Origin: Amoebidium appalachense
Taxonomy: Eukaryota; Ichthyosporea
DNA: 64,000 nucleotides
Assembly: GCA_963693365.1 (NCBI GenBank)
Contig: CAVNZM010000002.1
Coordinates: forward strand, 16,926,001 to 16,990,000
Reading direction: 5' to 3'
A model generated the notes under the pieces. The model was given only the letters and a program-made list of their open reading frames with translations. It did no database searches and had not been told where the DNA came from. This document shows positions 1-39,458 of the stretch, piece after piece. Both the position numbers and the translations under genes were made by a program. Positions within the stretch are counted from its first letter, which is position 1, and each line of letters opens with the position of its first letter.

Positions 1-670
1 GGGCCTTAGAGATCTGAAACTCCCCGCGTTGTACGACAGAACCTGTCACTGAAACTAAACAGTGTTATAGAAATACAGCAGGCCTGGCTGGACAACAATC
101 ATGACTTGAACAGAGTGCTCAAACGGTCGCGACCGTGGAAAGCGTGTACAACTCATACGGAAGCGGCAATGTTGTTGTCACGCATGCAAACGTTATAATT
201 CTAGACTCTGACAACTAGCTTCACAGCTCGTTAAGAACCATAACTCCTAGGCACATTTCCCCTTTGCCACACAGGTGACTTCTGTAGTACGTAACGTTTG
301 GAACTGTTCGCATAGGGCCAGATGTAGTCACCCCTGAGAGTCCCCTACCTGTACCCTGTTTGCGTACCTACGTATAAGTATGGTATGATATCGATATCAT
401 CATTCATTCTTCATAGACTTATACTCCTCGTTTGTGTACCTTGGTTGCAGCTTCGTGATGTAATCGAGGTTGCCCAAAGAGTATCGCCAGCGAGTCCCCG
501 GCACGGAGAGGGCCGTGGTCCCCATCGACGGGTGTGGAAACACTCAGGCTGCATACATCTTTAAGTATGCACACAATAATAAACAAGAGCCAAAATGTAT
601 CTTTCGGGACTCCCATGTTTTACTTAGATATCAACATCCCTGATTTTATACTAAACACGCGTAACTACGA
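1..670. other. Non-coding sequence at left window edge
   Basis: I see no supportable exon here. The two short open frames (419-616 and 534-725) have no recognisable similarity, codon pattern or splice context. A 16-base perfect palindrome, atgatatcgatatcat, lies at 385-400 and could belong to a mobile-element end, but nothing else supports that. The stretch is of mixed composition and lacks the long simple repeats seen in the introns, so it is probably intergenic or old transposon-derived DNA. Confidence 0.5.
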
Positions 671-724
671 CTTGTTTATTAGATGTATTGATTGGCTTGA
701 GAAACACATTATTAAAAAATTCTA

Positions 725-757
<33 letters not shown>

Positions 758-1028
758 CCAGCTGATACCGACGGTCCCAGGGGAGCCCGAAAAAAAAAAA
801 AAAAAAAGAAAAAAAAAAAGGGGAACCCCAACTGATTGATTTTTCTTAGTCTTTATGGTGTCTCGTAGAGAAAGTAAACCCTGATATATATATAATCATC
901 ACCCGACATCTATGTACGTGATCATGATATACCACTGAGGGGATATTCCGAGCAAAAACCCCCCATACTTGAGTCTGGTCTCTCTTTGCCTCGAGTAAAC
1001 AGCGTAAACCCCCAAAACTTAGATATCT
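671..1028 (-). repeat. Dispersed ~0.4 kb repeat, copy 1 (inverted relative to 40343-40770)
   Basis: Reverse-complementing 671-1028 gives nearly the same sequence as 40343-40770. Shared landmarks in order are agatatct, a G-run followed by tttacgctgtttactcgagg, gctcggaatatcccctcag, tgatcacgtacatagatgtcg, ggtttactttctctacgaga, a poly-T/poly-A tract, ggtatcagctggttgt, a (GT)n/(CA)n array and an end near aataaacagg. Unique flanks on both sides differ between copies, so it is a dispersed element. The internal poly(A) and microsatellite differ in length. I see no open frame, so it is probably a non-autonomous transposon; its class is unknown. Confidence 0.8.
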
Positions 1029-1626
1029 CATGGACTGAGACGTAAGTAAAACATAGCATACATGGTGACGGCCTGCACAGTATGGCACATAATATCACTG
1101 AAGAGATCACTGAATTGTGCGGCACTCTAATCACTGGCTGTGTTTGATTGGCCCTGACACTCAGTATTTATGACAGTGACAGCTGCAGTCAGTCGATTCT
1201 TAAAAATAGTCGAGTTTTTATTTTTGTTAGTGCTGGTAACGTAGCCCTACACTAACATGACGCTTTTCGGTCACCCTGCCCGAAATATATATTCAAGAGA
1301 ATCACAAGGCATGTTAGTCATAACAAAAATATATTTCTCCCGGCGGTCCAGTGCGTTTAGTCAGACTCCAGTACGGCGACCATGGCTTTTCACATGTACA
1401 CCAAAAGCTTCGAATTGAATTTCGTATTGCCAGACTCTTTCAAACAAACTAACCCCCTTCCAGTCAAAACTAAAAACATCGAAAAAAACTAAAAAATGTT
1501 TGCACTATTCGATCCGGCCAATAGCAATAAATAGATGGTAAACACCCCGGCCAATAGCAGTGTGGGCTGCTAATCAAACCCCCCCCCCCCCCCCCCCCCC
1601 CAAGCCCGTGAGCGCTTCCACAAATG

Positions 1627-1663
<37 letters not shown>

Positions 1664-1965
1664 GCCCGCCCGCGCACACACACACACACATACACACACA
1701 CACACACACTGTAACACACACAAACACACACACGACAAAGCAATCAAGATCATACACTAGCCGTGCACGTGCAGTCATACCGCGACATTGACCAAACACA
1801 TACATGCCAAACCCTTCCTAACAGCCACAGTAACTGCTTTCATCCTCGAGCAAGCCACGAGACTCAGTCACTCACTACACAGGAAAGTGCGGTCGCAAGG
1901 CTTAGCAAGCAAGATAAACAAAAAGTAAAGCATAATGAACAGACCTTCATACACAGCACATGTAT
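1029..1965. other. Non-coding sequence with C-run and CA array downstream of SF3B2
   Basis: This is the 3' flank of the minus-strand SF3B2 gene. It contains a C-run at about 1580-1601 and an interrupted (CA)n array at about 1625-1735. The long open frames over these tracts read (TH)n, (VC)n or poly-Pro and are simple-repeat artefacts. No exon or RNA gene is visible. Confidence 0.6.
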
Positions 1966-12434
<10,469 letters not shown>

Positions 12435-13342
12435 TCTCGCCGTGGAACCCCCAACTGGGAAAACACAGGTTTCAGCTACCGCTCCAACGGTGCAAGTGTC
12501 AAACACCAACGAGAGGTCTACACTACCTAACCTGCTTGTAAGAGGCTATAAAAGTGTCCAAAAAAAAAAATCCAGATCAAGAGGTTCTAGCGCATATACG
12601 ACGATGTGGAAATGAATGACAAAACACTTCAGCGTCCAAAAACGAAAGAAGCTATAATTCAACTGTGAAAGGAGCCTCGAATCTTCGTAAAACTTTTTGC
12701 AAGTTGTCGCTCCAGTTGCTTGTACTGAGCAGTTCGAAGATGTTTATATACTCGTGGGCCAAGGGTGAAACTGAATTTCAAATTAGAATCTGGCCTCCTA
12801 GCGCGAGCTATAATTAGTAGCAGACGCATGTGCCATCATGATTGATCGATGGCGCAAACACCCGGCGCGCCAAGAGATTTGCTTGGGGCTCAAACAACGA
12901 GAGTGGACGGAACCGCTTTGCAGAAAAAGCAGGCCATAATAACAGGAAAGGTTTGGAGGGATGCAAAGATCCTAGCCTAGGCATCGTTGACATCTTTTAA
13001 ATTTGCTTCTACATGTCCGGAAGTGGTGCGAACCGGAAGGGATCGGACCTCGGCTTGATTATGCACTCGAAGCGCGTCCAGGTGCGTGTCAGATCTTTAC
13101 GAAATAACCAATGTTATAAGGCAACCAACAATTCCTTTACGTGAACAAACAGGAACACCTCTGTACTATATTAATAACAAGCACACACAACAGCATTTTG
13201 TGGTTGCACGCATGCGCATCTTTCCTGGAGTCGAGAACCCAGTGGCATCCTATTACGTAATAGGAGAGATCTGCACATATGCGCAAACTTTCAGTTTTTT
13301 CGATCGCTTTATCTCGCTTCCTCACCTGAAAATTTCCGTCCG
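12435..13342. promoter_or_regulatory. Divergent promoter region between SF3B2 and the UPF0415 gene
   Basis: The start codons of SF3B2 (12434, minus) and the UPF0415-like gene (13343, plus) are 908 bases apart. This interval has no microsatellites or homopolymer runs apart from an A10 tract, unlike the surrounding introns, so it probably holds both 5' UTRs and a shared regulatory region. The open frame at 13086-13358 (+) has no recognisable similarity and is out of frame with the downstream exon. No individual promoter element could be assigned. Confidence 0.5.
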
Positions 13343-14365
13343 ATGGCATGCTGGTTGAACTTCGTGCGATCTGAATGTTGTATTATGCAAGGAAACGCCT
13401 GCGTCTCTGAACCAAGGAGGGTGAACTTCAGAAGTTACGAAACGTTCACAACGCTCCCACCACAAGTTTGGCAACACATGAAGCTAAGAAACGATGGAAA
13501 GATGCCAGGGGAACAGCCTGTAGTGAAACCACAAGCCCAAACTGAAAGTGTTAACCTAGACACTACTGCCCTGGTTGCTCTCTGCTCAGATCTGGTTCAC
13601 GGGAGAAGTGCAGGCACGGATCCACTTCTGCTGCCCCAGGAAAAGGAGGAAAAAGAGAGTCCCTTTCTGCAATCTGCAGGAACATGGATCGGTGGAGGTT
13701 TGCTGGTGACTGAAACGGTTCGCCGAGAGTTTGTCCACATCATTGAAAAGTTGGGTAGGTGCATTATGATGAGCCAGGTTGGACTGTGGGAGTTGTATAG
13801 TCGATTCTGGATGCTAGAAATACTAGGCTTGCGTGTTGGTGAGAGAGCGTATGTGCATGCTTTATGTCCACGAACGAGTGCACAATCACGTGCTGATTAT
13901 GTATGGTTTGTGGGCATGTGCTAAACATAGCCGTGTGCTTGTCGGGGTTCTGTGTATATCACGGCATGTGTCCTCGCCTGCCCTCTTGTTCCATAGCCAT
14001 GTGGTGGTGCTGATGCTCACATACATCATCGGAGTGCAAGTGCAATAATGAAGCTAACACGTTTTTTTTACGCTATGTGCGCGCAACTGCATGGGCCTGT
14101 GTCCCCTCTGCATGGACCTGTTGCCATCTGTGTGCATGACTAGAGTGTAGCACATTCCGATCGTGTGGCTAGGTTCGAATAAAAGCGAGTGTGGTTTGTT
14201 TTAAAACTTACACACACACAAAAACACACCACACCCACAACAAAACACGAAGATTAAAACTTACACACACAAAAACACACCACCCACAACAAAACACGAA
14301 GACAGATACCCATTTACTCTATCTCTCAATTCACACGCTCGCATCCACACGCGGGCATGCGCGCG

Positions 14366-14399
<34 letters not shown>

Positions 14400-14778
14400 G
14401 CACACAGACGCTCAATTATGCAATATCACACTGGTACACACATTCTCTCTCTCTTTTTCTCTTTCTCCCCGTTACACTCACTCACACACGTCACTCACTC
14501 ACACACGTACAAACACATCGACCTCCCCTCCTCCGCCCCCTTCCCCCCCCCCCCCCCCCCCTCCTCCGCCCCCCTTCCCCCCCCCCCCCTCCCCCCCCCC
14601 CCCCCCCCCCCTTCACCTGCCCCTTAGCCCCTTTCTAATTTTCAAAATGTGTGCGGCCTCGCATTCATCATGGTGTCTCTGTGTCTCTCCCCATGCGAGT
14701 ATTATGTGGGGGAGCTAATTTGCCAAAGGCAGGTTTCCTAAAGGAGAATAAATTGGAAACGTTTTTTTTTTTTTTTTT

Positions 14779-14809
<31 letters not shown>

Positions 14810-16402
14810 GGGAGCATGAGAGTCAGTGGGGGAACAACGAAGTGTGGCCTTAGGTTTACTGACACACAAAGATCCCTTTTTTTGCCTAGAAAACACTTGG
14901 TAATGAATCAGCCGATCGATCCCAAATTAATCCAGCTCGTTGGGGTATGCATGCACCATACCAGATGAATTGACTTTTGCATTGTGTTCTGTGCAGCGGG
15001 CAACACGGAAAGGGCGAGAGCCCAGGAGCTGCTACAGAGAGTGACCATTGTTGCTGACAAGCCCTCAGACAGGGTCAGTGCTCTAAAATCCACCGCCCAG
15101 GTAGACTAAGACCCCCCCCCCCCCCCCCCCCCCACCCACCCACCCACCCACCCACCCACCCACCCTCTCCCCCCGTGGACCCCATTTGCAGGCATGTTTT
15201 CTTCTTCTGCATGTGGGGATGCATAGCTGTATGTCGTGCAAAAGAAATTGCCTTGTTGCTTAGCACAAGTCACCCTGGATCTTTGATCGATTCTCACTCC
15301 CTCCCTCCCCCCCCCCCCCCCCAAAAAAAAAAAAAAAAAAAAAAAAATTTGAAATCGTGTCTCCCCCTCCCCCCCTCCTTCCCCTCTCTCCACACTCAAA
15401 CCTTCTTCCCGTCGGTCTTCACCCCCTTTCGCCTCCCCCCTCCCATTCCGCCCCCCAATATTTTGCACAAACACTAACCTTCTTTCTTACCTCCTAAGGT
15501 TTGAGGGGATGGACCTTTTTGTTTGTTGTGTTTGCACGTCACTCGCTAATACGTTTTCTTTCCATTTGTATTATTGCTACACTCGTAGTTTGTGCAGCAT
15601 CCTGACCCTCCCCCCGCCCCCCTTCACCCAACCCTCACCCCCCCACCCTCTCTTCCGCACACTCTGTGGCCTTCTCTGCATAGTTAAGGGACCTGGGGTT
15701 GTGAGATCAGCATGTCTGATGCTCCGCTTGTTTTGCCTCCGTTTCCTCGTGTGCATGTACTCCCACATGGTTGGTGGATTTGTCGATTGCTGATCCTCTC
15801 AGTGTGTCTTTCGCCCTCACGTTCGTTCTTCTTTGTGTTTGTTAATTCCTGTGGTCTCCGTTTCTTTGTTTGCCAAACCCCCTGGACACATCCCCCCCCC
15901 TCCCCCCCCCTCCCCCCCCCCCCCCCCCCCCCCGCCCCCTCCCCCTCCCCCCCCCCGACCACCACCACCACCACCACCACCACCACCACCACCACCACCG
16001 CCACTACCTTGGCGTGCAATGGTGTGTGTGTGCCTTTCAGCCCTCACCTTTCTGCCCACCCTTCATGAATTTTCCACATTTGGTCATCTGGAAAATGACA
16101 CTTTTAATGCCCCCTTCCACCTCCCCCCTCCCTCCCTCCCCCCTCCCCCCCCCCCCCCCCCCTCACTCCCCCCCCTCCCCTCCCCCCCTCTCCCCCCCCG
16201 CACACACATACACACACCACAGATTAAACCACGCCACATTGCCATATTTGGTACTGGTGATCGGTTGGGTGTGCCAACAGTGACAGCCAATCAGACGTTT
16301 GTGCGATCAGCAGCCGAACAGGGGGTGGAGCTGTGTGTGATTTTCCACCAACCACGTTCACTTTCTGAGGTTCGGGCGGATAAATCTCGTACCCAACTAT
16401 GA
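13343..16402 (+). CDS. C7orf25: UPF0415 (C7orf25-like, DUF1308) protein
   Basis: Function unknown; the family is conserved across eukaryotes. Exons: 13343-13754, 14997-15100, 16223-16402; borders are G|GTAGGT, CAG|GTAGAC, TGCAG and CACAG, and phases agree, giving 231 aa. Recognition rests on VNLDTTALVALCSDLV, GGLLVTETVRREF, the ERARAQELLQRV...DKPSDRV segment and IFGTGDRLGVPTVTANQTFV followed by CVIFHQPRSLSE, each of which aligns with the C-terminal half of human C7orf25 (about 420 aa from memory). The N-terminal half of that protein is not present. The first ATG of the open frame is at 13343, with another in frame at 13385, and either could be the start. Missing N-terminal exons or a short family member are both possible. 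An AATAAA at 16519-16524 is a plausible poly(A) signal. Confidence 0.86.
14201..14301. repeat. 53-bp direct tandem duplication in UPF0415 intron 1
   Basis: A unit beginning ttaaaacttacacacac and ending caaaacacgaag occurs at 14201 and again at 14254, differing by a few bases. A (CA)n array follows at about 14368-14398. Confidence 0.8.
14764..14813. repeat. T(n)G(n) composite homopolymer
   Basis: About 25 T followed directly by about 24 G in UPF0415 intron 1. Matching tracts, or their complement C(n)A(n), recur at 15306-15347, 20946-20992, 25741-25790, 28511-28560, 35187-35272, 37045-37090 and 59685-59732. Confidence 0.9.
15888..15999. repeat. C-run plus (CAC)n triplet array in UPF0415 intron 2
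   Basis: Interrupted C-runs at 15892-15956 run into a (CAC)n triplet array at 15958-15999. Another (CAC)n array lies at about 7500-7527. The His-rich and Pro-rich frames across them are artefacts. Confidence 0.88.
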
Positions 16403-16580
16403 GCATTGGTGATAATAGTTTTGTAAACTACTCACGAAGGATTTGTGGGGTTTTAAATTTAATCGAACATGCCATGTTATTGCTATTGGCACCCAGAGTT
16501 GGGGGTGTCTTCACAAGCAATAAACGAGGAACATGTCGCCTTACAACCAATCCGATCCATTTGCAGGCATATGCAGCCAG

Positions 16581-16612
<32 letters not shown>

Positions 16613-18027
16613 TTCTCTCCTCCCCCGGCCCCCCAAAAGCAACAGCACCACCCTTCTTTTGGATATGTTCTTTCAGAAGAGACCGCTGTGCACGTGTGGA
16701 GATAAATTGTATGTGTCCATGCAAATGCACTGGACACTTAACGATGTGCATCTCAAATCACACATGCATTTTTTACTGCATGATGCATTATTTGCCCTGT
16801 TGCCTGAGTTGGGTTTCATATGTACGTACGGTAAATCGGTCGAAGGGGTTACTGTGGCCTCTTCCTGTATACAAACATACGAACCTTTGTAGTATGTTGT
16901 GTACTGTGTGTGGTCTGCACACTTACGTGTACATGTGATGTGGCGGCCATAGTCAAGGTGCCACGATGCCCGTGTTTAGATATCCGACTAGTGGGGCCAA
17001 TGCGCGTGTACATGTATGTCCGAGGTACATGTCCTTGTTAATATTACTAATTAATCCTGCGGCGTGTAGGTAGATACATGCGTATGGATAACTTGTTTAG
17101 TAACCCTACACGTCTGTACTATTACTCTAGTCAACCTGAAGACTGTGTATGCATTTGTGTATGCATTATAATGTGCATGCTGTAATGACTATTAGACGAA
17201 TAATATGCCATTTGAGAACTTCAAGTGAAACTTCCGCGCATGATGTATGCATCCATGGTGTGCCCGCCGGAGGACTCGGGGGAACAGACATTACAGCAAC
17301 TGACCAAAAGGGCTTAGCTTGAGGGAGACGCCAGCTAGGGGGCCCGGGGGGCCAGGCCGGCCCTGAGGAGCTTGAGCTCGAGAGAGGGGGGAGGAGGCCT
17401 AGGGGGGCAGGGGGGGGGGGGGAGGAGGCAGGGGCATGCAGCTGCAGGGAGGGAGGATAGTAGTAGGTATACACGTTCAATCATGAATTACCGTATTGGC
17501 TGCTTTCGATACTAATGCAAAAAGGGAAAAAATAATTAATAATAATAATAAAAATAAAAATAAAAATCTCTGGCCGGAAAGCCGACATGATATGCCGTGT
17601 AATTGGCAAATAGAGCCGCTGAGTAGCCTAGTAGTGTCCATGATCCGGATCCCCCGGAGAAGAGGGGGGGGGGGGGGGGGGGGGGAGGGGGGGGTGCTGC
17701 AGAGCTCGAGTACGAAGGATGCATATGTGCACATATGCTGGACGAAGGAAAAGAAGGGGCGGAGGCGGGAGGCCTGGCAATGCTAGCACCCGAAAATCAA
17801 TCGCCCTAACCTCTATCCGCACAAGTCTGGCGTGATATTTTCTGTAATTGAAATGTTTGGTCAAAGGGGGAGACCGTAACCAAGCTTAAGCTGATGTGTG
17901 TGTGTGTGTGCGTGAGTGTGAGTGTGAGACTCAGTGTGAGTGAGTGTGTGTGTGCCGATATGTGAGTTGTGAGTGTGTGTTGGAGGTGTGTGTTGAAGGA
18001 GGAGGGGAGAAGGAAGGGGGAGGGGAA

Positions 18028-18064
<37 letters not shown>

Positions 18065-18463
18065 GGGGGGGGAGGGGGGGGGGAGGGTTCAAGGTGACAG
18101 CCAAAATCTCAGGCTGAGTTCATACTCTGTCAAGGACATTCATTTTTTCCCATTACGAAAGCAACACTACATGCATTCTGAAAACCAACATTTGTACACT
18201 GTCAAATCATCACCAACATGCTTTCACCAATCAGAACTTCCGCCATATAAACTTCCTTAAAAAAAAAAAATAATAACAACCATCGAGACACTGGAAAAGG
18301 AAACCACCACTAAACAATCACAGTCTGTTCCAGAGCACCTTCGTGATATGGCTGCCTGCAGGACTCAAGCCACTCTCTAAGACCGGAGGTTGCAAAGAAC
18401 ACTAAGTTGATTTTAAAAAAAAATCAGGGTCACACATGCATGACACCCCCGGGGGGAGGGGGA

Positions 18464-18505
<42 letters not shown>

Positions 18506-18736
18506 AGGTATGGCCTTGCCTTCTTCCTCTTAAAAAGGGTTGCTCGGGCGTAGGTGTGCCCTCGAGAACACACAGATTCATACGTACACTATGGGTTGGT
18601 CTAGGTTACCAAGTATCCTACATCTGATTCATATATACATGTAGTATGTGCCTTGTGTGTGCATGTGAACACACACGTGCAAAAACATCGGAGCAAAGCT
18701 ATATGCCCGTGCATGGACGTGTATATAACACGGCAG
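16403..18736. other. Intergenic region between convergent UPF0415 and CIAO3 genes
   Basis: The 3' ends of both genes face each other. I found no exon with family similarity. The region holds C/G-runs at about 16586-16611, 17667-17695, 18028-18065 and 18469-18503, and a Gly/Pro-rich GC patch at 17330-17450. The open frame at 17166-17480 (-) is Pro-rich and lies in that patch, so I do not call it. Confidence 0.6.
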
Positions 18737-27048
<8,312 letters not shown>

Positions 27049-27628
27049 TTTCAAATTTAAAAGTGTAAAATTACTCAACGAGTGTTGGTTTGGTGAAGTA
27101 AACGTACCAGGTTTATCAGACCAAAAGATCAATGATGTGTCTTTGTGGTTTTGATGTTGGTAATCCTCGAGGTAAAAACGAGAGCCTGAGACGTGGAGAA
27201 TAAAAAGCGCTTGGTGAGAGGTCTAACTGGAAAGGTACCCTGCGAAGCAAACACAGGGGCAAGATAGTGAGATGTGTAGCTGAAAATAAAGTGTGGTTCT
27301 GCACTTGAAATATTACGAGATGTTCTGAAAGAAAAATCTTGATAAGTTCGAGAAAGTAGGGCTTTACGTTTGTGTGCAAAGCTCACGTGTGGAATAATTC
27401 GTGTCCGTCAGGCAAGGTTCATGCGATGATGTCATCATCGATGGCCGCGATCCTAAAAGATTATTTAACATGCATGATTTTATAATGGTGGTACGCCAGG
27501 ATTTACAGGTGTGTCCTACTTAAATGCCATTATACTGCAAATATATGATTTCAAATTATGTTGTGAGTGATTTAGGCTAACCTCGTATGCATTTTTGGTG
27601 CGCGCAGTGAACGAGTCGCTGCCTCCGG

Positions 27629-27682
<54 letters not shown>

Positions 27683-28003
27683 AGATGAGAGAGAGAGAGA
27701 AGGAGGGAGCGAGCGAGCGAGAGAGTGTGTCCATTAGTTCTTGACTAGGAGTATGGAAGGCAGAGGAGAGCACTTGCACTCCGAGAGTGTAATTAAAACA
27801 AGGAACAAGTTGAGAACTCCGTGGCGGGTTGGTGAAAACAGAGTACATAGGCAGGAGAAATAGGGGTAGCAGTTGCGAGGTTCCCCGCCTTCGCTGTGTT
27901 GTGTGTGCTCACATCCGCTTTGCACACACATGGACCAATCGGTATAATTTTTGACACCAGCCACACTGTGCCCCTTTAAACCATCTTTTGTTACGCAATC
28001 AAC
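27049..28003. promoter_or_regulatory. Divergent promoter region between CIAO3 and TAF7, with (GA)n tract
   Basis: Start codons of CIAO3 (27048, minus) and TAF7 (28004, plus) are 955 bases apart, head to head. The interval is mixed sequence without C/G-runs. A (GA)n tract lies at 27632-27680 and a second at about 27685-27724 with gagc interruptions. Long (GA)n arrays are known binding sites for GAGA-type factors in animals; whether this organism has one is unknown. No TATA box or initiator could be assigned. Confidence 0.5.
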
Positions 28004-37386
<9,383 letters not shown>

Positions 37387-37912
37387 GGGGGTTGCTGGGA
37401 TTGGGACGGTAACGAACGATGATGAAAGAATTCGAAAGTTTCTGAGTTCGTCGGTGGAATTTTAGGGGGCAAGGGTACAGAACGAATGATGATGTAAGAA
37501 AGTCTTTGGGTTCGTGGGTGAAATTTTACGGGGAAAGGGTACAGAAGGGATGGTGATGGGGAGACTCGATTTGCGCTTGGCTAATCATATGTATGAATGA
37601 TTAGATAGAGGTTTCGGCAACAGGGAATAACCACTGGCTATCTGTAGACAGTCTGTATCACGGAGGTACCTAGCACACACGAGAGAAGCAGTCATATATG
37701 GGTAGGCTGGTGTGGTCTTTACACGTAATTCTTTGCCAAAGTGCACAAAGGGCAGGTGCACGAATGTGTCTTGATAGTCCTTATGCCCTATTGTTTGATG
37801 CTACCTCTTTTTCTTTTCCTTCCTTCCTTCCTTTCTTTTCCTTTCCTTTTTTCTTTCTTTCTTTCTTTCTTTTTCTTTCTTTCTTTCTTTTCTTTCTTTC
37901 TTTTTTTTTTTT

Positions 37913-37966
<54 letters not shown>

Positions 37967-38529
37967 TGTGTATGGGGTGGAGGAGGGGAGGGGGGAGGGG
38001 GAATATGCAAATTAGGTTTGTGTGTGTCTGATCATATTATGAAGGGCACGTGATAATTATCTTGGAGTGTGAAGTAATAGTCAAATAGCAGGCGAATGGA
38101 AAACTAAGCAATTTTGAGCCCGTAGCCTGAGTGATGTTTTTTTTTCTTTTTTCTTTTTTTCTTTCTTTTTTTTTTTTTGGTTGTAAAGTTCGTGAGGGCA
38201 AAACCACCTTCATAGCCATAATACCGGTAGCCATTCACTACTTTGCATGCTGCAGGTTAGACGAAGCTCCCTATTGAACGTAGGCTGGGCCTAAGGAGGT
38301 TTTGGTTTTTTTGGTTTTGTGACCCAACTCGGTGACACTATACTGATTAAAGCGATTTGAATATGGGGTTCTGAGAGCTATGCGACTAAAAACATTTACT
38401 TGGCTATTCATGACTGTATGCACGTGTGTATATGTGCTGTGCATAATGTGCGTACACATGTGCACTTGTGACATACAGCCTGACATAGCCCACATCCACA
38501 TGTCTGTGCTTGGCTATTGTGGTATATTA
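37387..38529. other. Intergenic sequence downstream of TAF7
   Basis: Holds two partial tandem blocks at about 37412-37560 (gtacagaa, gatgatg, tttctgagttcgtcggtg-like units), a (CTTT)n array at 37820-37915 running into (GT)n to about 37972, and a T/C tract at 38137-38179. No exon or RNA gene is visible. Confidence 0.6.
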
Positions 38530-39420
38530 TAAAAGATATCTAGTATGGATGTACACAGGTTGAGATATACGCGCACGTGTACATGTATATATACCACTGT
38601 GTTTGATCTTAGGTAGGCCAGTATGCATGTCCCCCCCAGTCTTGTGCACATGAGCATGGATTTAGACATATGTGCACGTGCAGCTTGCAGGATTATTCAT
38701 GGGAAAACAGATATAATAGTCACATGGGACCGACACGTAGTAGAGGAACCATGAGCGTTTATGTCATAGTTTTATCATGGGAAAATATGCAAGTAGCCGT
38801 GAGGTATGACTGTGGAATGCATCGCTAGTCAAGTACTGTCACCCGATTGGCTCACTTAGTTTATTGGAACCGTGATGCCATGGGACAGAACCGTGAACCG
38901 TATGTGATTGGCTCTCGTAGCCAAAAGGACATACCGATGCGCATGTCTGAGCCGCTGTGCGAGCTCCGATATAAGGGCATGTCGGGGGCTTCAGAGCTCA
39001 CTCAGTGTGCTCGGCTTACTAGGTGTAAGTAGGACTAGCACGTAACTTAGCAAAGCGTGGTCTAGTCAACCCCGTTCATTTACAAATATATTGTTTTGTC
39101 ACGGACACACGATCATATTATACAACAGCTGAGCTACACCCCCTGAACGAAAAGAGAAGCAATATTGGTTGTCGTGTTGCAGGTCGTGAGAACGGAAGTA
39201 AACACGGTCGAGCAACGGTATGTCTGATCCAGGAGGGTACCACGGTGAAGTGCCGGGGGGAGAGAGGGGAACATTATATCCGAGTTCTTCAAGAAAAATG
39301 AGGTCGGCCTTTCTTGTTTCGCCCCCATGCAGGCCGCTAGGGCCGGCATTGTCGTCACCATGGTGGCCAGACATGTTAGAAACCAAACAACTAGAAACAT
39401 AGTATTTGCTTGAAACGAGC
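38530..39420 (+). repeat. Left arm of a ~1.8 kb palindrome
   Basis: The 891-base left arm is the reverse complement of 39459-40354. The ends pair at taaaagatatctag (38530) and ctagatatctttta (up to 40354). I saw only about three differences along the arms: one base substitution near 39310, a 4-base indel near 39180 and a 1-base C/G-run difference near 39140. The near identity implies a recent origin or gene conversion. It may be a foldback element or a head-to-head insertion. Confidence 0.95.
39099..39374 (-). CDS. Hypothetical ORF in left palindrome arm
   Basis: A 91-residue open frame starting MSGHHGDDNAGPSG and containing LEELGYNVPLSPPG. It is mirrored in the right arm at 39505-39750. I do not recognise the family. 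Because the arms are almost identical, persistence of the frame in both is not independent evidence of coding. It could be the start of a spliced transposon or host gene, or chance. Confidence 0.22.
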   Translation of the reverse strand: MSGHHGDDNAGPSGLHGGETRKADLIFLEELGYNVPLSPPGTSPWYPPGSDIPLLDRVYFRSHDLQHDNQYCFSFRSGGVAQLLYNMIVCP

Positions 39421-39458
39421 ACACATGCAGCGCAAGAGCTAGCGCTGCAGGGGGTGTA
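39421..39458. other. Palindrome spacer (38 bases)
   Basis: The unpaired centre between the arms. It contains gcagcg...cgctgc, which can itself pair as a small hairpin, and cagggggtgta running into gctc of the right arm. The same 15-base string gggggtgtagctc occurs inside each arm (near 39132-39145 and 39740-39753), so the junction sits at a short homology. Confidence 0.85.

Noticed and set aside
13086-13358. 90-residue open frame upstream of the UPF0415 gene
   Set aside because: Not in frame with the next exon, no similarity to the missing N-terminal half, and lies in the promoter interval.
16399-16938. Open frame continuing beyond the UPF0415 stop codon
   Set aside because: A different frame crossing a C-run, with no similarity. 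It lies in the 3' flank.
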